NCBI GenBank assembly: GCA_964389675.1
Contig: CAYMEV010000021.1
Location: 15,681 to 57,861, forward strand
Length of the DNA: 42,181 bases
Direction of reading: 5' to 3'
From: CAYMEV01 sp964389675 [NCBI: uncultured Candidatus Sumerlaeota bacterium]
GTDB lineage: Bacteria; CAYMEV01
Shown: piece after piece, positions 8,793-17,345 of the stretch
Layout: each line of letters starts with the position of its first letter
Numbering within the stretch: position 1 is the first letter of the stretch
Notes under the pieces: generated by a model
What the model was told of the DNA's origin: nothing
What the model saw: the letters and a program-made list of their open reading frames with translations, nothing else
Databases searched by the model: none
Translations under genes and position numbers: made by a program

Positions 8793-9137
8793 ATGAAAGA
8801 TAATTCTATAAAAAAGTGTTTTATAAAGAAAGAGGATACCGTTTATGTGAATTCAGGAAAAGACAAGGGAAAGGTAGGAAGGGTACTGAAGGTTGATACA
8901 GTCAAATACCGAGCTATAGTGGAGAATGTCAATCTGGTAAAAAAGCATAAAAAGGCGCGTAAACAGGGTGAGCAGGGCGGAATTATGCAGGTAGAATCTC
9001 CAATCCATATTTCAAACCTGAATCTTTTCTGCAGGAAATGCAATACGGGACGAAGATTTGGATATAAGGTTTCCGTTGATGACAGGGGGAAGAAAGTAAA
9101 AATTAGATATTGCAAAAAATGCAATGAGAATCTTTGA
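8793..9137 (+). CDS. rplX: 50S ribosomal protein L24, zinc-ribbon form
   Basis: L24 starts 50S assembly and sits at the tunnel exit. It has 114 residues (usual 100-115). The N-terminal KOW motif reads VYVNSGKDKGKVGRVLKV. The C-terminal half carries two CxxC pairs (FCRKC and YCKKC) separated by about 23 residues, a zinc-ribbon form seen in many non-proteobacterial L24 proteins. It is 12 bp after rplN. Confidence 0.97.
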   Translation: MKDNSIKKCFIKKEDTVYVNSGKDKGKVGRVLKVDTVKYRAIVENVNLVKKHKKARKQGEQGGIMQVESPIHISNLNLFCRKCNTGRRFGYKVSVDDRGKKVKIRYCKKCNENL

Positions 9138-9163
9138 TTTTTTAGTTAGAGAGGTGGCATCGG

Positions 9164-9703
9164 ATGTCTATATTATATGATATGTATAAAGACGAAATAC
9201 AGAAGAAGATGATAGAAAAATTTGGATATAAGAATATCATGGAAGTCCCGAAGATCGTAAAGGTGTGTGTCAACATGGGGCTTGGAGAGGCAATCCAGAA
9301 CCAGAAGGTCCTGGAAACATCTGTTCAGGAAATATCTGCAATTACAGGGCAAAAGCCTGTAATAACAAAAGCAAAAAAATCTATTGCAGGTTTTAAGCTC
9401 AGGGCTGGAATGTCTATTGGTTGTTTTGTCACTTTAAGAAGGGATCGCATGTATCAGTTCCTTACCAAGCTTATAAATGTTGCACTCCCCAGGGTAAGGG
9501 ATTTTAAGGGTGTTTCAAAAAAATCGTTTGACGGCAGGGGGAATTATTCCCTGGGACTGAGGGAGCAGATAATATTTCCGGAAATTGACTATGAGAAAGT
9601 AGACAGCTTCAGGGGTATGTCAATAGCAATAATAACTACCGCAAAAACCGATGAAGAATGCCACTACCTTCTGGAATGCTTCGGGATGCCCTTTAAAAAA
9701 TAA
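9164..9703 (+). CDS. rplE: 50S ribosomal protein L5
   Basis: L5 binds 5S rRNA in the central protuberance and touches the P-site tRNA elbow. It has 179 residues, the standard length. [31 protein letters not shown] and [20 protein letters not shown] are family signatures. GAGGTGG lies just upstream of the ATG. The stop is followed by the longest gap of the S10-spc region (82 bp), which holds a promoter candidate. Confidence 0.98.
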   Translation: MSILYDMYKDEIQKKMIEKFGYKNIMEVPKIVKVCVNMGLGEAIQNQKVLETSVQEISAITGQKPVITKAKKSIAGFKLRAGMSIGCFVTLRRDRMYQFLTKLINVALPRVRDFKGVSKKSFDGRGNYSLGLREQIIFPEIDYEKVDSFRGMSIAIITTAKTDEECHYLLECFGMPFKK

Positions 9704-9715
9704 AAGTAATAAATA

Positions 9716-9744
9716 TTGACAAACAAAGAGCAAGATATTAAATT
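9716..9744 (+). promoter_or_regulatory. Candidate internal promoter before rpsN
   Basis: A perfect TTGACA -35, an optimal 17-bp spacer and TAAATT (4/6 to TATAAT) fall in the only long gap between rplE and rpsN. Neighbouring intergenic spacers are mostly 6-43 bp, so the 82-bp gap itself is unusual and consistent with a second transcription start within spc. Confidence 0.5.
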
Positions 9745-9785
9745 ATGAAGCTTTAATAAATTAAGAATTTTATGGAGGATACGAA

Positions 9786-9971
9786 TTGGCAAGGATTTCA
9801 TTAATAGTAAAATCAAACAGAAAACAGAAATTTAAGGTGCGGAAGAGGAACAGATGCGCAATTTGCGGAAGGCCTCGCGGATATGAAAGACGCTTTAATA
9901 TATGCAGGATCTGTTTCAGGCTTTTAGCAAGCAATGGAGAGATACCAGGCGTCACAAAATCCAGCTGGTAA
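9786..9971 (+). CDS. rpsN: 30S ribosomal protein S14, zinc-binding type Z
   Basis: S14 helps assemble the 30S head next to S3 and S10. At 61 residues it is the short zinc form, not the roughly 100-residue zinc-free form. C24, C27, C40 and C43 (CAIC and CRIC) are the ligands. The start is TTG, with GGAGG about 8 nt upstream, and the family N-terminus MA(R/K) fits. It follows a candidate internal promoter and precedes rpsH by 28 bp. Confidence 0.97.
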   Translation: MARISLIVKSNRKQKFKVRKRNRCAICGRPRGYERRFNICRICFRLLASNGEIPGVTKSSW

Positions 9972-9999
9972 TACAAAATAAAAGACAGGGAGAAATCAG

Positions 10000-10404
10000 A
10001 TGGTTGTTAATGACAGTGTTGCAGATATGTTAACCAGGATTAGGAACGGCATCAGTGCAAAGCATACTATTGTCGATATGCCTACATCAAGGTTTAAGAA
10101 GGAGATAGCTGCACTACTTAATAAAGAAGGGTATATTGAAAATTATGATGAAATAGAGAAAGACGGGCTTCCATACAAAATACTCAGGGTATATTTGAAA
10201 TACAGTGAAAAAGGCAAATCTGCCATATCAGGTATATCAAGTGTTAGTACTCCCGGCAGGCGCGTCTATGTGAACCATAAGAGAATACCAAAAACTTTGG
10301 ATGGGTTAGGCATAACAATACTGACAACACCAAAGGGCTTGTTTACTGATAAAGAAGCAAGAAGAAATAATCTTGGAGGAGAGGTTATTGCCAGGGTCTG
10401 GTAA
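10000..10404 (+). CDS. rpsH: 30S ribosomal protein S8
   Basis: S8 binds the 16S central domain and in E. coli also represses spc translation. It has 134 residues (usual 130-135). DSVADMLTRIRNG at the start, the GISSVSTPGRRVYV loop and the terminal GGEVIARVW are diagnostic. The ribosome binding site GGGAG lies 8 nt before the ATG. Confidence 0.98.
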   Translation: MVVNDSVADMLTRIRNGISAKHTIVDMPTSRFKKEIAALLNKEGYIENYDEIEKDGLPYKILRVYLKYSEKGKSAISGISSVSTPGRRVYVNHKRIPKTLDGLGITILTTPKGLFTDKEARRNNLGGEVIARVW

Positions 10405-10427
10405 TAATCCCAAAAGGAGGAATAAAG

Positions 10428-11000
10428 ATGTCAAGGATTGGTAGGCTTCCAATTATTGTTCCAAAAGATGTTAAGGTTGAGTTTTCTGAAAATACGAAGA
10501 TAATTAGTGTAAACGGTCCTAACGGGAAGTTATCGCAGAAGCTTCCGGAATATATTGAGATAAATATTAAGGATAATGAAGGAAAAAGGGTAATTGAATT
10601 TACAAGGACATCTGAGATAAAACAGGCGAAAGCAAACCACGGCCTTATAAGGGCACTTACAAACAATATGGTACAGGGTGTCAAAGAAACCTTCAAGAAG
10701 GAGCTGCAGCTTGTAGGCATTGGCTACAAAGCTGATGTTGCTGAAGGCAGGCTGGAAATGAATCTTGGTTATTCTCACCCTGTTATCATGGAAATACCGG
10801 ATGGGATCTCAGTAGCAGTTGAAAAAAGCAAAAAGGATAAGAGGCTTATTCACATATATGTCTCAGGTGCTGATAGACAGCAATTAGGGCAGTTTTGCTC
10901 AAATATTAAGAAAAAAAGAAAGGTTGAGCCATATAAGGGGAAAGGATTGAGGTATTCAGATGAATATGTCATCAGAAAAGCAGGAAAGAAAAAGGTTTAA
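10428..11000 (+). CDS. rplF: 50S ribosomal protein L6
   Basis: L6 supports the factor-binding region beside the sarcin-ricin loop. It has 190 residues, about ten more than the usual 177-182. MSRIGRLPI starts the protein, and the C-terminal domain reads RKVEPYKGKGLRYSDEYVIRKAGKKK, as in the family. The extra length is spread over small loop insertions, including a charged stretch near residues 45-60. Confidence 0.97.
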   Translation: MSRIGRLPIIVPKDVKVEFSENTKIISVNGPNGKLSQKLPEYIEINIKDNEGKRVIEFTRTSEIKQAKANHGLIRALTNNMVQGVKETFKKELQLVGIGYKADVAEGRLEMNLGYSHPVIMEIPDGISVAVEKSKKDKRLIHIYVSGADRQQLGQFCSNIKKKRKVEPYKGKGLRYSDEYVIRKAGKKKV

Positions 11001-11022
11001 TTAATAAAGCGAGGACTGTGCA

Positions 11023-11394
11023 ATGATTAAACAATACAAGAGAAACGAAATAAGAAAAGCAAAACATAGAAGGATACTCTACAAAATAAGAGGAACAGCT
11101 GAAAAGCCAAGATTATCGATCTATAAAAGCAATAATCATACCTATCTTCAGTTAGTGGATGATATTAATAATAAAGTGCTTTTGGCTGTTAATTCCCTTC
11201 AGAAGGATGTTAAAGCAAAGATCAAGAAACCCGGAACAAAGGAAGGCGACAGGATTTTGGGCGAGATAGCCGCAAAGAAGTTTAGTGAACTGGGTATTAA
11301 GGAGATTGTTTTTGACAGAAGCGGTTACAAATACCATGGAAGAATTAGAGAGATAGCTGAAGGTGCAAGAAGCACCAAGCTTTTAACTTTTTAG
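11023..11394 (+). CDS. rplR: 50S ribosomal protein L18
   Basis: L18 binds 5S rRNA together with L5. It has 123 residues (usual 115-122). RPRLSIYKSNNHTYLQLVDD-type sequence, then GGTKEGDRILGE-like and FDRSGYKYHGRIREIAEGAR, are family signatures. GAGG lies 8 nt before the ATG. Spacers to both neighbours are about 20 bp. Confidence 0.97.
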   Translation: MIKQYKRNEIRKAKHRRILYKIRGTAEKPRLSIYKSNNHTYLQLVDDINNKVLLAVNSLQKDVKAKIKKPGTKEGDRILGEIAAKKFSELGIKEIVFDRSGYKYHGRIREIAEGARSTKLLTF

Positions 11395-11415
11395 GTTTGA
11401 TAGGAGGATGCGATA

Positions 11416-11952
11416 GTGGCATACTTTGATAAAGACATTGGTCAAAGCGAATTCGAGGAAAAGGTTGTACATATCAGAAGAGTTGCTAAGGTTGTAAAAG
11501 GTGGCAGGACATTCAGGTTCTCGGCACTTGTAGTAGTTGGCAACAAAAAAGGAAAGGTTGGCTGGGGTATCGGCAAGGCCGGAGAAGTTCCTGTTGCCAT
11601 AAGAAAGGCTGTTGAGAATGCAAAGAAAAGCCTCAGGAATATAAAATTGAAGGGTGAAACCATTCCCCATGCAATAATTGGGAAATACGGTGCTTCAAAT
11701 GTTGTCCTCAAGCCAGCCGGCAAGGGTACCGGTGTTATCGCCGGCGGTTCAGCAAGAGCAGTTTTAGAGCTCTGCGGCATCAGGGATATTCTTACCAAAT
11801 CCCTGGGCTCGAATACGCCTATAAACGTTGTAAAAGCCACACTAAACGGATTGACAAGTCTTATTAGTGATGACAGCAGTGAAAAAGCATCTCAGCCCGA
11901 TCAGGCAGAGGAGCAGCAAGAAGGGCAGGATCCGGAGATTAACGTAGAATAA
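11416..11952 (+). CDS. rpsE: 30S ribosomal protein S5
   Basis: S5 lies at the mRNA entry channel and affects accuracy. It has 178 residues (usual 160-175), starting at GTG with AGGAGG about 8 nt upstream. The double-stranded-RNA-binding region ([19 protein letters not shown]) and the C-terminal domain ([19 protein letters not shown]) are intact. The C-terminal 20 or so residues are an acidic, Gln/Glu-rich tail not found in E. coli S5. Confidence 0.97.
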   Translation: MAYFDKDIGQSEFEEKVVHIRRVAKVVKGGRTFRFSALVVVGNKKGKVGWGIGKAGEVPVAIRKAVENAKKSLRNIKLKGETIPHAIIGKYGASNVVLKPAGKGTGVIAGGSARAVLELCGIRDILTKSLGSNTPINVVKATLNGLTSLISDDSSEKASQPDQAEEQQEGQDPEINVE

Positions 11953-11972
11953 TAACATCAAGGAGCTATATA

Positions 11973-12158
11973 ATGGAAAAGCAGGTAGAAATAACTCTCA
12001 AAAGGAGTCTTATTGGAAGGTCAAAAAAAACCAGATCAACAATATATGCGCTTGGTTTAAGAAAAATTAACGGCAAAAAGATAGTCAAGCTTAATGATGC
12101 CATACAGGGCATGATAGATAAAGTCGGCTATATGCTTGAAGTGAAAGAAGTTGAATAA
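11973..12158 (+). CDS. rpmD: 50S ribosomal protein L30
   Basis: L30 is a small 50S protein near 5S rRNA, absent from some bacterial groups. At 61 residues it is the normal bacterial size. VEITLKRSLIGRSKKTRST and LGLRKINGKKI match the family. AAGGAG lies 8 nt before the ATG. It sits between rpsE and rplO, the standard spc position. Confidence 0.96.
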   Translation: MEKQVEITLKRSLIGRSKKTRSTIYALGLRKINGKKIVKLNDAIQGMIDKVGYMLEVKEVE

Positions 12159-12190
12159 TTCATTTGGATAAAAATTAAGGAGTCTGGGTT

Positions 12191-12652
12191 ATGTTAGATA
12201 AATTAATCACAAGAGAAGGCTTAAAGAAAAAAAAGAAGATTATAGGGAGGGGACCCGGTTCCGGCTATGGCTGCAAGTCAGGCAAAGGGAACAAGGGGCA
12301 GAAGTGCAGAAGCGGAGCAAAAATCCCTAAATGGTTTGAGGGCGGGCAGATGCCGCTTCAAAGAAGAGTAATAAAGAGAGGATTTAAGAATATAAACAGG
12401 GTAGATTATCAGGTAGTGAACCTTGAACAATTGCAGTTTCTGCTGAACAACGGGAAAATAACCTCAGACAGGCTTTTAAAGAGGGAAGATTTCTTTGAAT
12501 TGAATCTTATTAAGAGATATGACCTTCCTATAAAGCTTCTGGGCAAGGGAGAGCTCTCAAAGCCCGTTAAGGTTCAGGTTGACAGGGCCAGTAAATCAGC
12601 TAAGGCAAGGATTGAGGAATTAGGCGGAACTGTTGAGGAGATCGTAAGTTGA
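12191..12652 (+). CDS. rplO: 50S ribosomal protein L15
   Basis: L15 is a late 50S assembly protein. It has 153 residues (usual 144-150). The Gly/Lys-rich N-terminal arm contains GRGPGSGYGCKSGKGNKGQK and GGQMPLQRR. Two Cys residues in the arm are unusual but there is no clear metal site. The stop codon overlaps the TTG start of secY, so the two are translationally coupled. Confidence 0.97.
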   Translation: MLDKLITREGLKKKKKIIGRGPGSGYGCKSGKGNKGQKCRSGAKIPKWFEGGQMPLQRRVIKRGFKNINRVDYQVVNLEQLQFLLNNGKITSDRLLKREDFFELNLIKRYDLPIKLLGKGELSKPVKVQVDRASKSAKARIEELGGTVEEIVS

Positions 12653-14037
12653 TCGGGCAGCTGAAAAATATATTTTCAATAAAAGACCTGAGGTCAAGGA
12701 TACTGTTCACATTCTTCCTGCTTGCAATATACCGAATCGGTTCTTTTATCCCCACTCCGGGAATCAACGGGTTTGAGCTTCAAAAGTTCATACAGACCAC
12801 AGCTTCAAATACTCTTCTTGGAATGCTGAGCCTTTTCAGCGGGGGTGCTCTTGAAAGGCTTACAATATTTGCCCTCGGAATTATGCCTTATATCAGCGCA
12901 TCCATTATACTTGAGCTGTTAACAGTTGTAGTCCCGGCACTTGAAAGGCTAAAAAAGGAAGGCGAGCTCGGAAGAAAGAAGATTACACAGTATACACGCT
13001 ATCTGACAGTGGGATTAAGCCTGGTGCAGTCATTCGGAATAGCAGTAGGGCTTGAGAGCATGCAGGGAGGTGCATTCGTTAATAATCCCGGCTGGGGGTT
13101 CAGGTTTATGTGTGTGGTAACGCTTACAACCGGTACCCTTTTTATTATGTGGCTCGGGGAGCAGATCACTGAAAGAGGTATAGGCAACGGTATAAGCCTT
13201 ATTATTACAGCCGGAATTGTTGCAAGGGTCCCTTACGGCATATATGACGGAGCAAGGCAGGTACTTACAGGAAGCACCATGGAGCTTTTTACAATGCTTG
13301 TAGTCCTGGTTTTTATTGTTGGCGTCATTGGTTTTATTGTATTTATGGAACAGGCTCAGAGAAGGATACCTGTTCAGTATGCAAAGAAGGTTCTGGGAAG
13401 GAAAGTATACGGGGGGCAAAGCACTCATCTGCCCCTGAAACTCAATCCCAGCGGTGTTATTCCTGCAATCTTTGCATCATCCATAATAATGGTACCACTT
13501 ACAATAGAGCAGTTCCTTGCCCCGGGAAGCTGGCTGTCTAATGCAGTTCAGCATATAAGCCCGGGAAGGCCGTTCCATGACCTTCTTTATGCTATAGCTA
13601 TCATATTTTTCACCTATTTCTATACCTCCATTATATTTAATCCTGAAGACGTAGCTGACAATATGAAAAAATACGGTGGCTTTATCCCGGGGAAAAGGCC
13701 GGGCAAAAAGACCGCCGACTATATAGATAAGATCCTTACCAAGATTACTTTTATCGGAGCTATATACCTGACAGTAGTATGCCTTCTTCCAGGCCTGCTG
13801 GTCTATGGTTTCCAGGTGCAGTACCTTCCATTTGTCGGAGAATGGATATACAATCTTGGAATCCTGCCAAAATTTGTAACTCACGGGCTTGGAGTACCCT
13901 TTTATTTTGGCGGTACTTCTCTTCTGATCGCTGTTGGCGTTACACTTGAGACATCAAGGCAGATCGAGAGCCAGCTTCTTATGAGGCATTATGGCAGTTT
14001 CATGAAGACCAAGAAGAAATCAAGGCAGGGATTTTAG
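12649..14037 (+). CDS. secY: Preprotein translocase subunit SecY
   Basis: SecY is the inner-membrane channel of Sec protein export. It has 462 residues and ten predicted membrane helices, against the usual 420-445. TM1 (RILFTFFLLAIYRIGSFIP), the plug/TM2 region (LLGMLSLFSGGALERLTIFALGIMPYISASI) and the final PFYFGGTSLLIAVGV are clear. The extra length is mainly a roughly 20-residue insertion in the outer loop between TM9 and TM10, around YLPFVGEWIYNLGILPKFV. The start is TTG inside the rplO stop (TTGA), with GAGGAG 8 nt upstream. Confidence 0.97.
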   Translation: MIGQLKNIFSIKDLRSRILFTFFLLAIYRIGSFIPTPGINGFELQKFIQTTASNTLLGMLSLFSGGALERLTIFALGIMPYISASIILELLTVVVPALERLKKEGELGRKKITQYTRYLTVGLSLVQSFGIAVGLESMQGGAFVNNPGWGFRFMCVVTLTTGTLFIMWLGEQITERGIGNGISLIITAGIVARVPYGIYDGARQVLTGSTMELFTMLVVLVFIVGVIGFIVFMEQAQRRIPVQYAKKVLGRKVYGGQSTHLPLKLNPSGVIPAIFASSIIMVPLTIEQFLAPGSWLSNAVQHISPGRPFHDLLYAIAIIFFTYFYTSIIFNPEDVADNMKKYGGFIPGKRPGKKTADYIDKILTKITFIGAIYLTVVCLLPGLLVYGFQVQYLPFVGEWIYNLGILPKFVTHGLGVPFYFGGTSLLIAVGVTLETSRQIESQLLMRHYGSFMKTKKKSRQGF

Positions 14038-14057
14038 CGGAAAATGGGGAATATAGC

Positions 14058-14711
14058 ATGATTATTGTACTTCTGGGACCTCCTGGTGCAGGAAAAGGTA
14101 CGCAGGCAAAGGCTATTTCAGAAAAGCATCATTTCAGGCATTTATCAACAGGGGATGCCTTAAGGGAAGAAACCGCAAACAAAACGGCAATCGGCCTGAA
14201 AGCAAAGGAATACATGGATAAGGGCCTGCTTGTTCCGGACAATATTATATTTGATATAATAAGAAAGAACATTGAAAAGCATGATAAAATAATGCTTGAC
14301 GGTTTTCCCAGGAACATTAGCCAGGGTATCAGCCTTGATAAGGTTTTAGACGATATCTCCAGGACTATTTCATTTGTATTTTATCTTGAAACAGAAGAGT
14401 CGATGATCATCAGAAGGCTGACATCAAGGAGGGTCTGCCCTGTATGCGGAAGGATCTATAATACAGTAACATTGCCATCAGGCAGTGGGGACCGCTGTGA
14501 GGATGACAATGCACAGCTTATTCAGAGAGATGATGATAAACTTGAGGTGGTCAAAAACCGCCTGAATGTATATTACAGTGAGACCCATCCTCTGGTTGAA
14601 TTTTACAGGGAAAAGGGTATTCTTTTTACGCTTGACGGGGGAAAGGATGTCCCGGAGTTATTGAAGGAAATATCAGAAATCATTACAAAAGGGCAGAAAG
14701 ATGGCAATTGA
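14058..14711 (+). CDS. adk: Adenylate kinase, zinc-LID form
   Basis: It catalyses ATP + AMP = 2 ADP in the cytosol. It has 217 residues, the long bacterial form. The P-loop GPPGAGKGT is at 7-15, and the AMP-binding DGFPRN is at 81-86. The LID holds C127, C130, C147 and D150, a Cys3Asp structural zinc site known from other bacterial enzymes. It lies between secY and map, a common arrangement, and overlaps map by 11 bp. Confidence 0.97.
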   Translation: MIIVLLGPPGAGKGTQAKAISEKHHFRHLSTGDALREETANKTAIGLKAKEYMDKGLLVPDNIIFDIIRKNIEKHDKIMLDGFPRNISQGISLDKVLDDISRTISFVFYLETEESMIIRRLTSRRVCPVCGRIYNTVTLPSGSGDRCEDDNAQLIQRDDDKLEVVKNRLNVYYSETHPLVEFYREKGILFTLDGGKDVPELLKEISEIITKGQKDGN

Positions 14712-15450
14712 ACTGAAAGATAAAAACGAACTGTTAAGCATGGCGGAAAGCAACAGGATAGTCGCTGTGATCCTTGAGGAACTGCCAGAATTAATAAAAC
14801 CGGGCATTACAACATCTGATATTGATTCATATGTCGACAGAAGAATTTCCGATTTCGGGGCAAAACCTGCATTCAAAGGCTATAGAGGCTATCCGTCAGC
14901 AGCCTGTGTTTCTGTCAATGAAGAAATAGTGCACGGTATTCCCGGACAGCGTGTACTGAAAGAGGGCGATATAGTATCTGTTGATATTGGTACGCGTTAT
15001 AAGAACTTCTACGGTGATGGATGCTTCACATACTATGTCGGTGATGTTCCGGACAGGGTAAGGACACTTGTAGAAGCGACCAGAGAAGCCTTATACAGGG
15101 GCATAGAGCAGTGCAGGAAAGGGAACAGGCTTGGGCAGGTAAGCAGAGCGATCTATGATGTTGCAGTGAAGAATAATCTTGGCGTGATACGTGCATTTGT
15201 AGGGCATGGAATTGGAAGAAACCTGCATGAAGATCCTCAGGTGCCCAATTATGTCGGCCCATGGTCTGATTTTGTTCTCGAAAAGGGACTTGTTATAGCT
15301 TTGGAGCCTATGTTCACTCTTGGTGACTACAGGGTTGAGATCCTGAAGGATGGCTGGACTGCCATCACAAAAGACAGAAGCTATGCATCTCATTTCGAGC
15401 ATACTGTTGCAGTTACTGACAGTGAAGCAAAAATTTTAACTTTAGCATAG
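14701..15450 (+). CDS. map: Methionine aminopeptidase, type I
   Basis: It removes the initiator Met from nascent proteins and needs two metal ions. It has 249 residues (usual about 250-265) with no N-terminal extension. The five metal ligands are D95, D106, H169, E202 and E233, and the catalytic histidines are H78 and H176. It overlaps adk by 11 bp and is followed 9 bp later by infA. Confidence 0.97.
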   Translation: MAIELKDKNELLSMAESNRIVAVILEELPELIKPGITTSDIDSYVDRRISDFGAKPAFKGYRGYPSAACVSVNEEIVHGIPGQRVLKEGDIVSVDIGTRYKNFYGDGCFTYYVGDVPDRVRTLVEATREALYRGIEQCRKGNRLGQVSRAIYDVAVKNNLGVIRAFVGHGIGRNLHEDPQVPNYVGPWSDFVLEKGLVIALEPMFTLGDYRVEILKDGWTAITKDRSYASHFEHTVAVTDSEAKILTLA

Positions 15451-15459
15451 AGGAATTTT

Positions 15460-15678
15460 ATGGCAAAAGAAGAAAATATTGAACTTGTTGGCGTCGTAGT
15501 CGAGGTACTGCCTAATACCTTGTTCAGGGTAAAGCTTGAGGGCGGGCTTATGATTATGGCTCACATCAGCGGGAAAATGCGTATCCATAATATAAGGATA
15601 CTTCCCCATGATAAGGTCAAGGTGGTATTATCGCCGTATGAACCAACAAAAGGAAGAATAGTTTATAGATTTCCATAA
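15460..15678 (+). CDS. infA: Translation initiation factor IF-1
   Basis: IF-1 occupies the 30S A site during initiation and is a single S1/OB fold. It has 72 residues, the exact family length. [24 protein letters not shown] start, GHISGKMR-like [18 protein letters not shown] and the YRFP end are diagnostic. The usual DKVKVELSPYD motif reads [11 protein letters not shown]. It ends just before a 69-bp gap with a promoter candidate. Confidence 0.97.
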   Translation: MAKEENIELVGVVVEVLPNTLFRVKLEGGLMIMAHISGKMRIHNIRILPHDKVKVVLSPYEPTKGRIVYRFP

Positions 15679-15686
15679 GAATTTTC

Positions 15687-15715
15687 TTGATTTATATTTT
15701 GGAAAATGTTTTAAT
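15687..15715 (+). promoter_or_regulatory. Candidate internal promoter for rpmJ and the alpha block
   Basis: TTGATT (4/6), a 17-bp spacer and TTTAAT (5/6 to TATAAT) lie in the 69-bp gap between infA and rpmJ, one of two large gaps in the cluster. It would drive rpmJ-rpsM-rpsK-rpsD-rpoA-rplQ. Confidence 0.5.
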
Positions 15716-15747
15716 CTATTTCCAATTTTTTAGAGGAGTTGATTACA

Positions 15748-15864
15748 ATGAAGGTTAGAACTTCAGTAAAAAAGATTTGTGAGCACTGCAAGATAGTGAA
15801 AAGAAGGGGTGTCGTCAGAGTTATATGCAAAAAGCACCCTAAACACAAACAAAGACAAGGCTAA
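15748..15864 (+). CDS. rpmJ: 50S ribosomal protein L36, zinc-binding type
   Basis: L36 is the smallest ribosomal protein and stabilises 23S rRNA near the factor site. It has 38 residues, starting [14 protein letters not shown]. The zinc ligands C11, C14, C27 and H30 are all present, so this is the zinc-dependent form. GAGGAG lies upstream of the ATG. rpsM follows after 17 bp. Confidence 0.97.
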   Translation: MKVRTSVKKICEHCKIVKRRGVVRVICKKHPKHKQRQG

Positions 15865-15881
15865 TAACAGGAGGTGCTGAT

Positions 15882-16253
15882 GTGGCCAGAATCGCAGGAG
15901 TGGATTTACCAAAGGATAAAAGAATAGAGATTGCTCTGACATATATATTTGGAATTGGCAGGCCAACTGCTGGCGAAATATTGAAGAAAGCAAGCCTCGA
16001 TCCAGGAAAAAGGGTTTTTGACCTTGATGCCCAGGAAGTAAATGTTCTCAGAAAGATCATTGAGAGTGATTACAAGGTTGAGGGAGACCTTCAGAGGGAA
16101 ATTTCTATGAACATAAACAGGCTGAAGGAGATAAAATGCTATAGAGGCATCAGGCATAGAAAGAACCTTCCTGTCAGAGGACAGAGAACAAAGACCAATG
16201 CAAGGACAAGGAAGGGGCCGAAGAGAACTGTTGGAAGAAAGAAGAAGAAGTAG
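15882..16253 (+). CDS. rpsM: 30S ribosomal protein S13
   Basis: S13 is at the top of the 30S head and contacts the P-site tRNA and L5. It has 123 residues (usual 113-126), starting at GTG with CAGGAGGTG upstream. [26 protein letters not shown] is the family start, and the C-terminal [25 protein letters not shown] is intact. An out-of-frame ATG two bases earlier is rejected. Confidence 0.98.
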   Translation: MARIAGVDLPKDKRIEIALTYIFGIGRPTAGEILKKASLDPGKRVFDLDAQEVNVLRKIIESDYKVEGDLQREISMNINRLKEIKCYRGIRHRKNLPVRGQRTKTNARTRKGPKRTVGRKKKK

Positions 16254-16267
16254 GACAGGAGTAGAAA

Positions 16268-16663
16268 ATGGCTGTTAAAAAAGGAAGAAAATCTGAAAAA
16301 AGAAAGGTCAAGAAGATTGTATCTGCCGGGGTTGCACACATTAACTCGACGTTTAACAATACGATCATATCCTTTACAGATAAAGACGGAAATGTCCTTT
16401 GCTGGTCCAGTGCAGGCTGTAACGGCTTCAAAGGGTCAAGGAAAAGCACACCCTTTGCGGCTCAGAGTACAGCTCAGAAAGCTGCTGAGAAGGCAAAAGA
16501 CTACGGGATCAAAGAGGTAGAGGTCAGGGTTAACGGGCCGGGGCAGGGCAGAGAATCTGCAATAAGGGCTATTCAATCTAATGGAATAGATATAACTGTT
16601 ATCAAGGACATAACACCATTACCTCATAATGGATGCAGACCTCCAAAGAAGAGGCGAATATAA
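16268..16663 (+). CDS. rpsK: 30S ribosomal protein S11
   Basis: S11 forms the platform near the E site and mRNA exit. It has 131 residues (usual 117-131). [26 protein letters not shown] and the C-terminal [12 protein letters not shown] are canonical. AGGAG lies 7 nt before the ATG. rpsD follows after 35 bp. Confidence 0.98.
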   Translation: MAVKKGRKSEKRKVKKIVSAGVAHINSTFNNTIISFTDKDGNVLCWSSAGCNGFKGSRKSTPFAAQSTAQKAAEKAKDYGIKEVEVRVNGPGQGRESAIRAIQSNGIDITVIKDITPLPHNGCRPPKKRRI

Positions 16664-16698
16664 TGAATATAATTCTTATTTTATAAGGAGGAGAAGAG

Positions 16699-17319
16699 TT
16701 GGGCAGATATAGAGGACCGTTATGCAGGTTATGCAGAGCTGAAAAAACACCTCTGTTCTTAAAATCAACAAGGTGCCAGACTGAGAAATGCAGTCTCAGG
16801 AAAAAGAACTACAAACCAGGCGAACACGGTTTAAAGAGAGAAAAGATTACTGAATACAAGCTTCAGCTTAGAGAGAAACAGAAGGTTAAGAGAATATACG
16901 GCTTATATGAAAGCCAGTTTAAGAACCATTTCAACAGGGCAGAAAAGATGAAAGGGGTTACTGGCGAGAATTTACTGATGCTTCTGGAAAAAAGGCTGGA
17001 CAATGTTCTGTTCAGAGCCGGTTTTGCACAGTCAAGAAGAGAAGCCAGAAATCTTATTCTTCACAGGCATATAAAACTCAACGGTGCAAGAGTTGATATT
17101 CCTTCAGTACAGACAAAACAGGGAGACACCATACAGGCATACAGGACAAATATTGTATCTATGTTAAATGCTGTTCAATCAAAAGTAAAAGCAGATATCC
17201 CTGAATGGCTGAATCTGGATGAGGAAAATCTGACAATCAAGGTTATCGGAGACCCAAAGAGAACGGATGTTGATATTCCTATTAACGAACAGCTGATTGT
17301 TGAGCTTTATTCAAAATAG
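16699..17319 (+). CDS. rpsD: 30S ribosomal protein S4, zinc-binding form
   Basis: S4 starts 16S 5' domain assembly and in E. coli represses the alpha operon. It has 206 residues, the normal length. The start is TTG with AAGGAGGAG upstream. C9, C12, C26 and C31 form the zinc site of the C+ type. The S4 RNA-binding domain is at LEKRLDNVLFRAGFAQSRREA. No recognisable S4-binding pseudoknot was found before rpsM. Confidence 0.97.
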   Translation: MGRYRGPLCRLCRAEKTPLFLKSTRCQTEKCSLRKKNYKPGEHGLKREKITEYKLQLREKQKVKRIYGLYESQFKNHFNRAEKMKGVTGENLLMLLEKRLDNVLFRAGFAQSRREARNLILHRHIKLNGARVDIPSVQTKQGDTIQAYRTNIVSMLNAVQSKVKADIPEWLNLDEENLTIKVIGDPKRTDVDIPINEQLIVELYSK

Positions 17320-17345
17320 TATTGTTATTATAAGGAGAATTTTTT

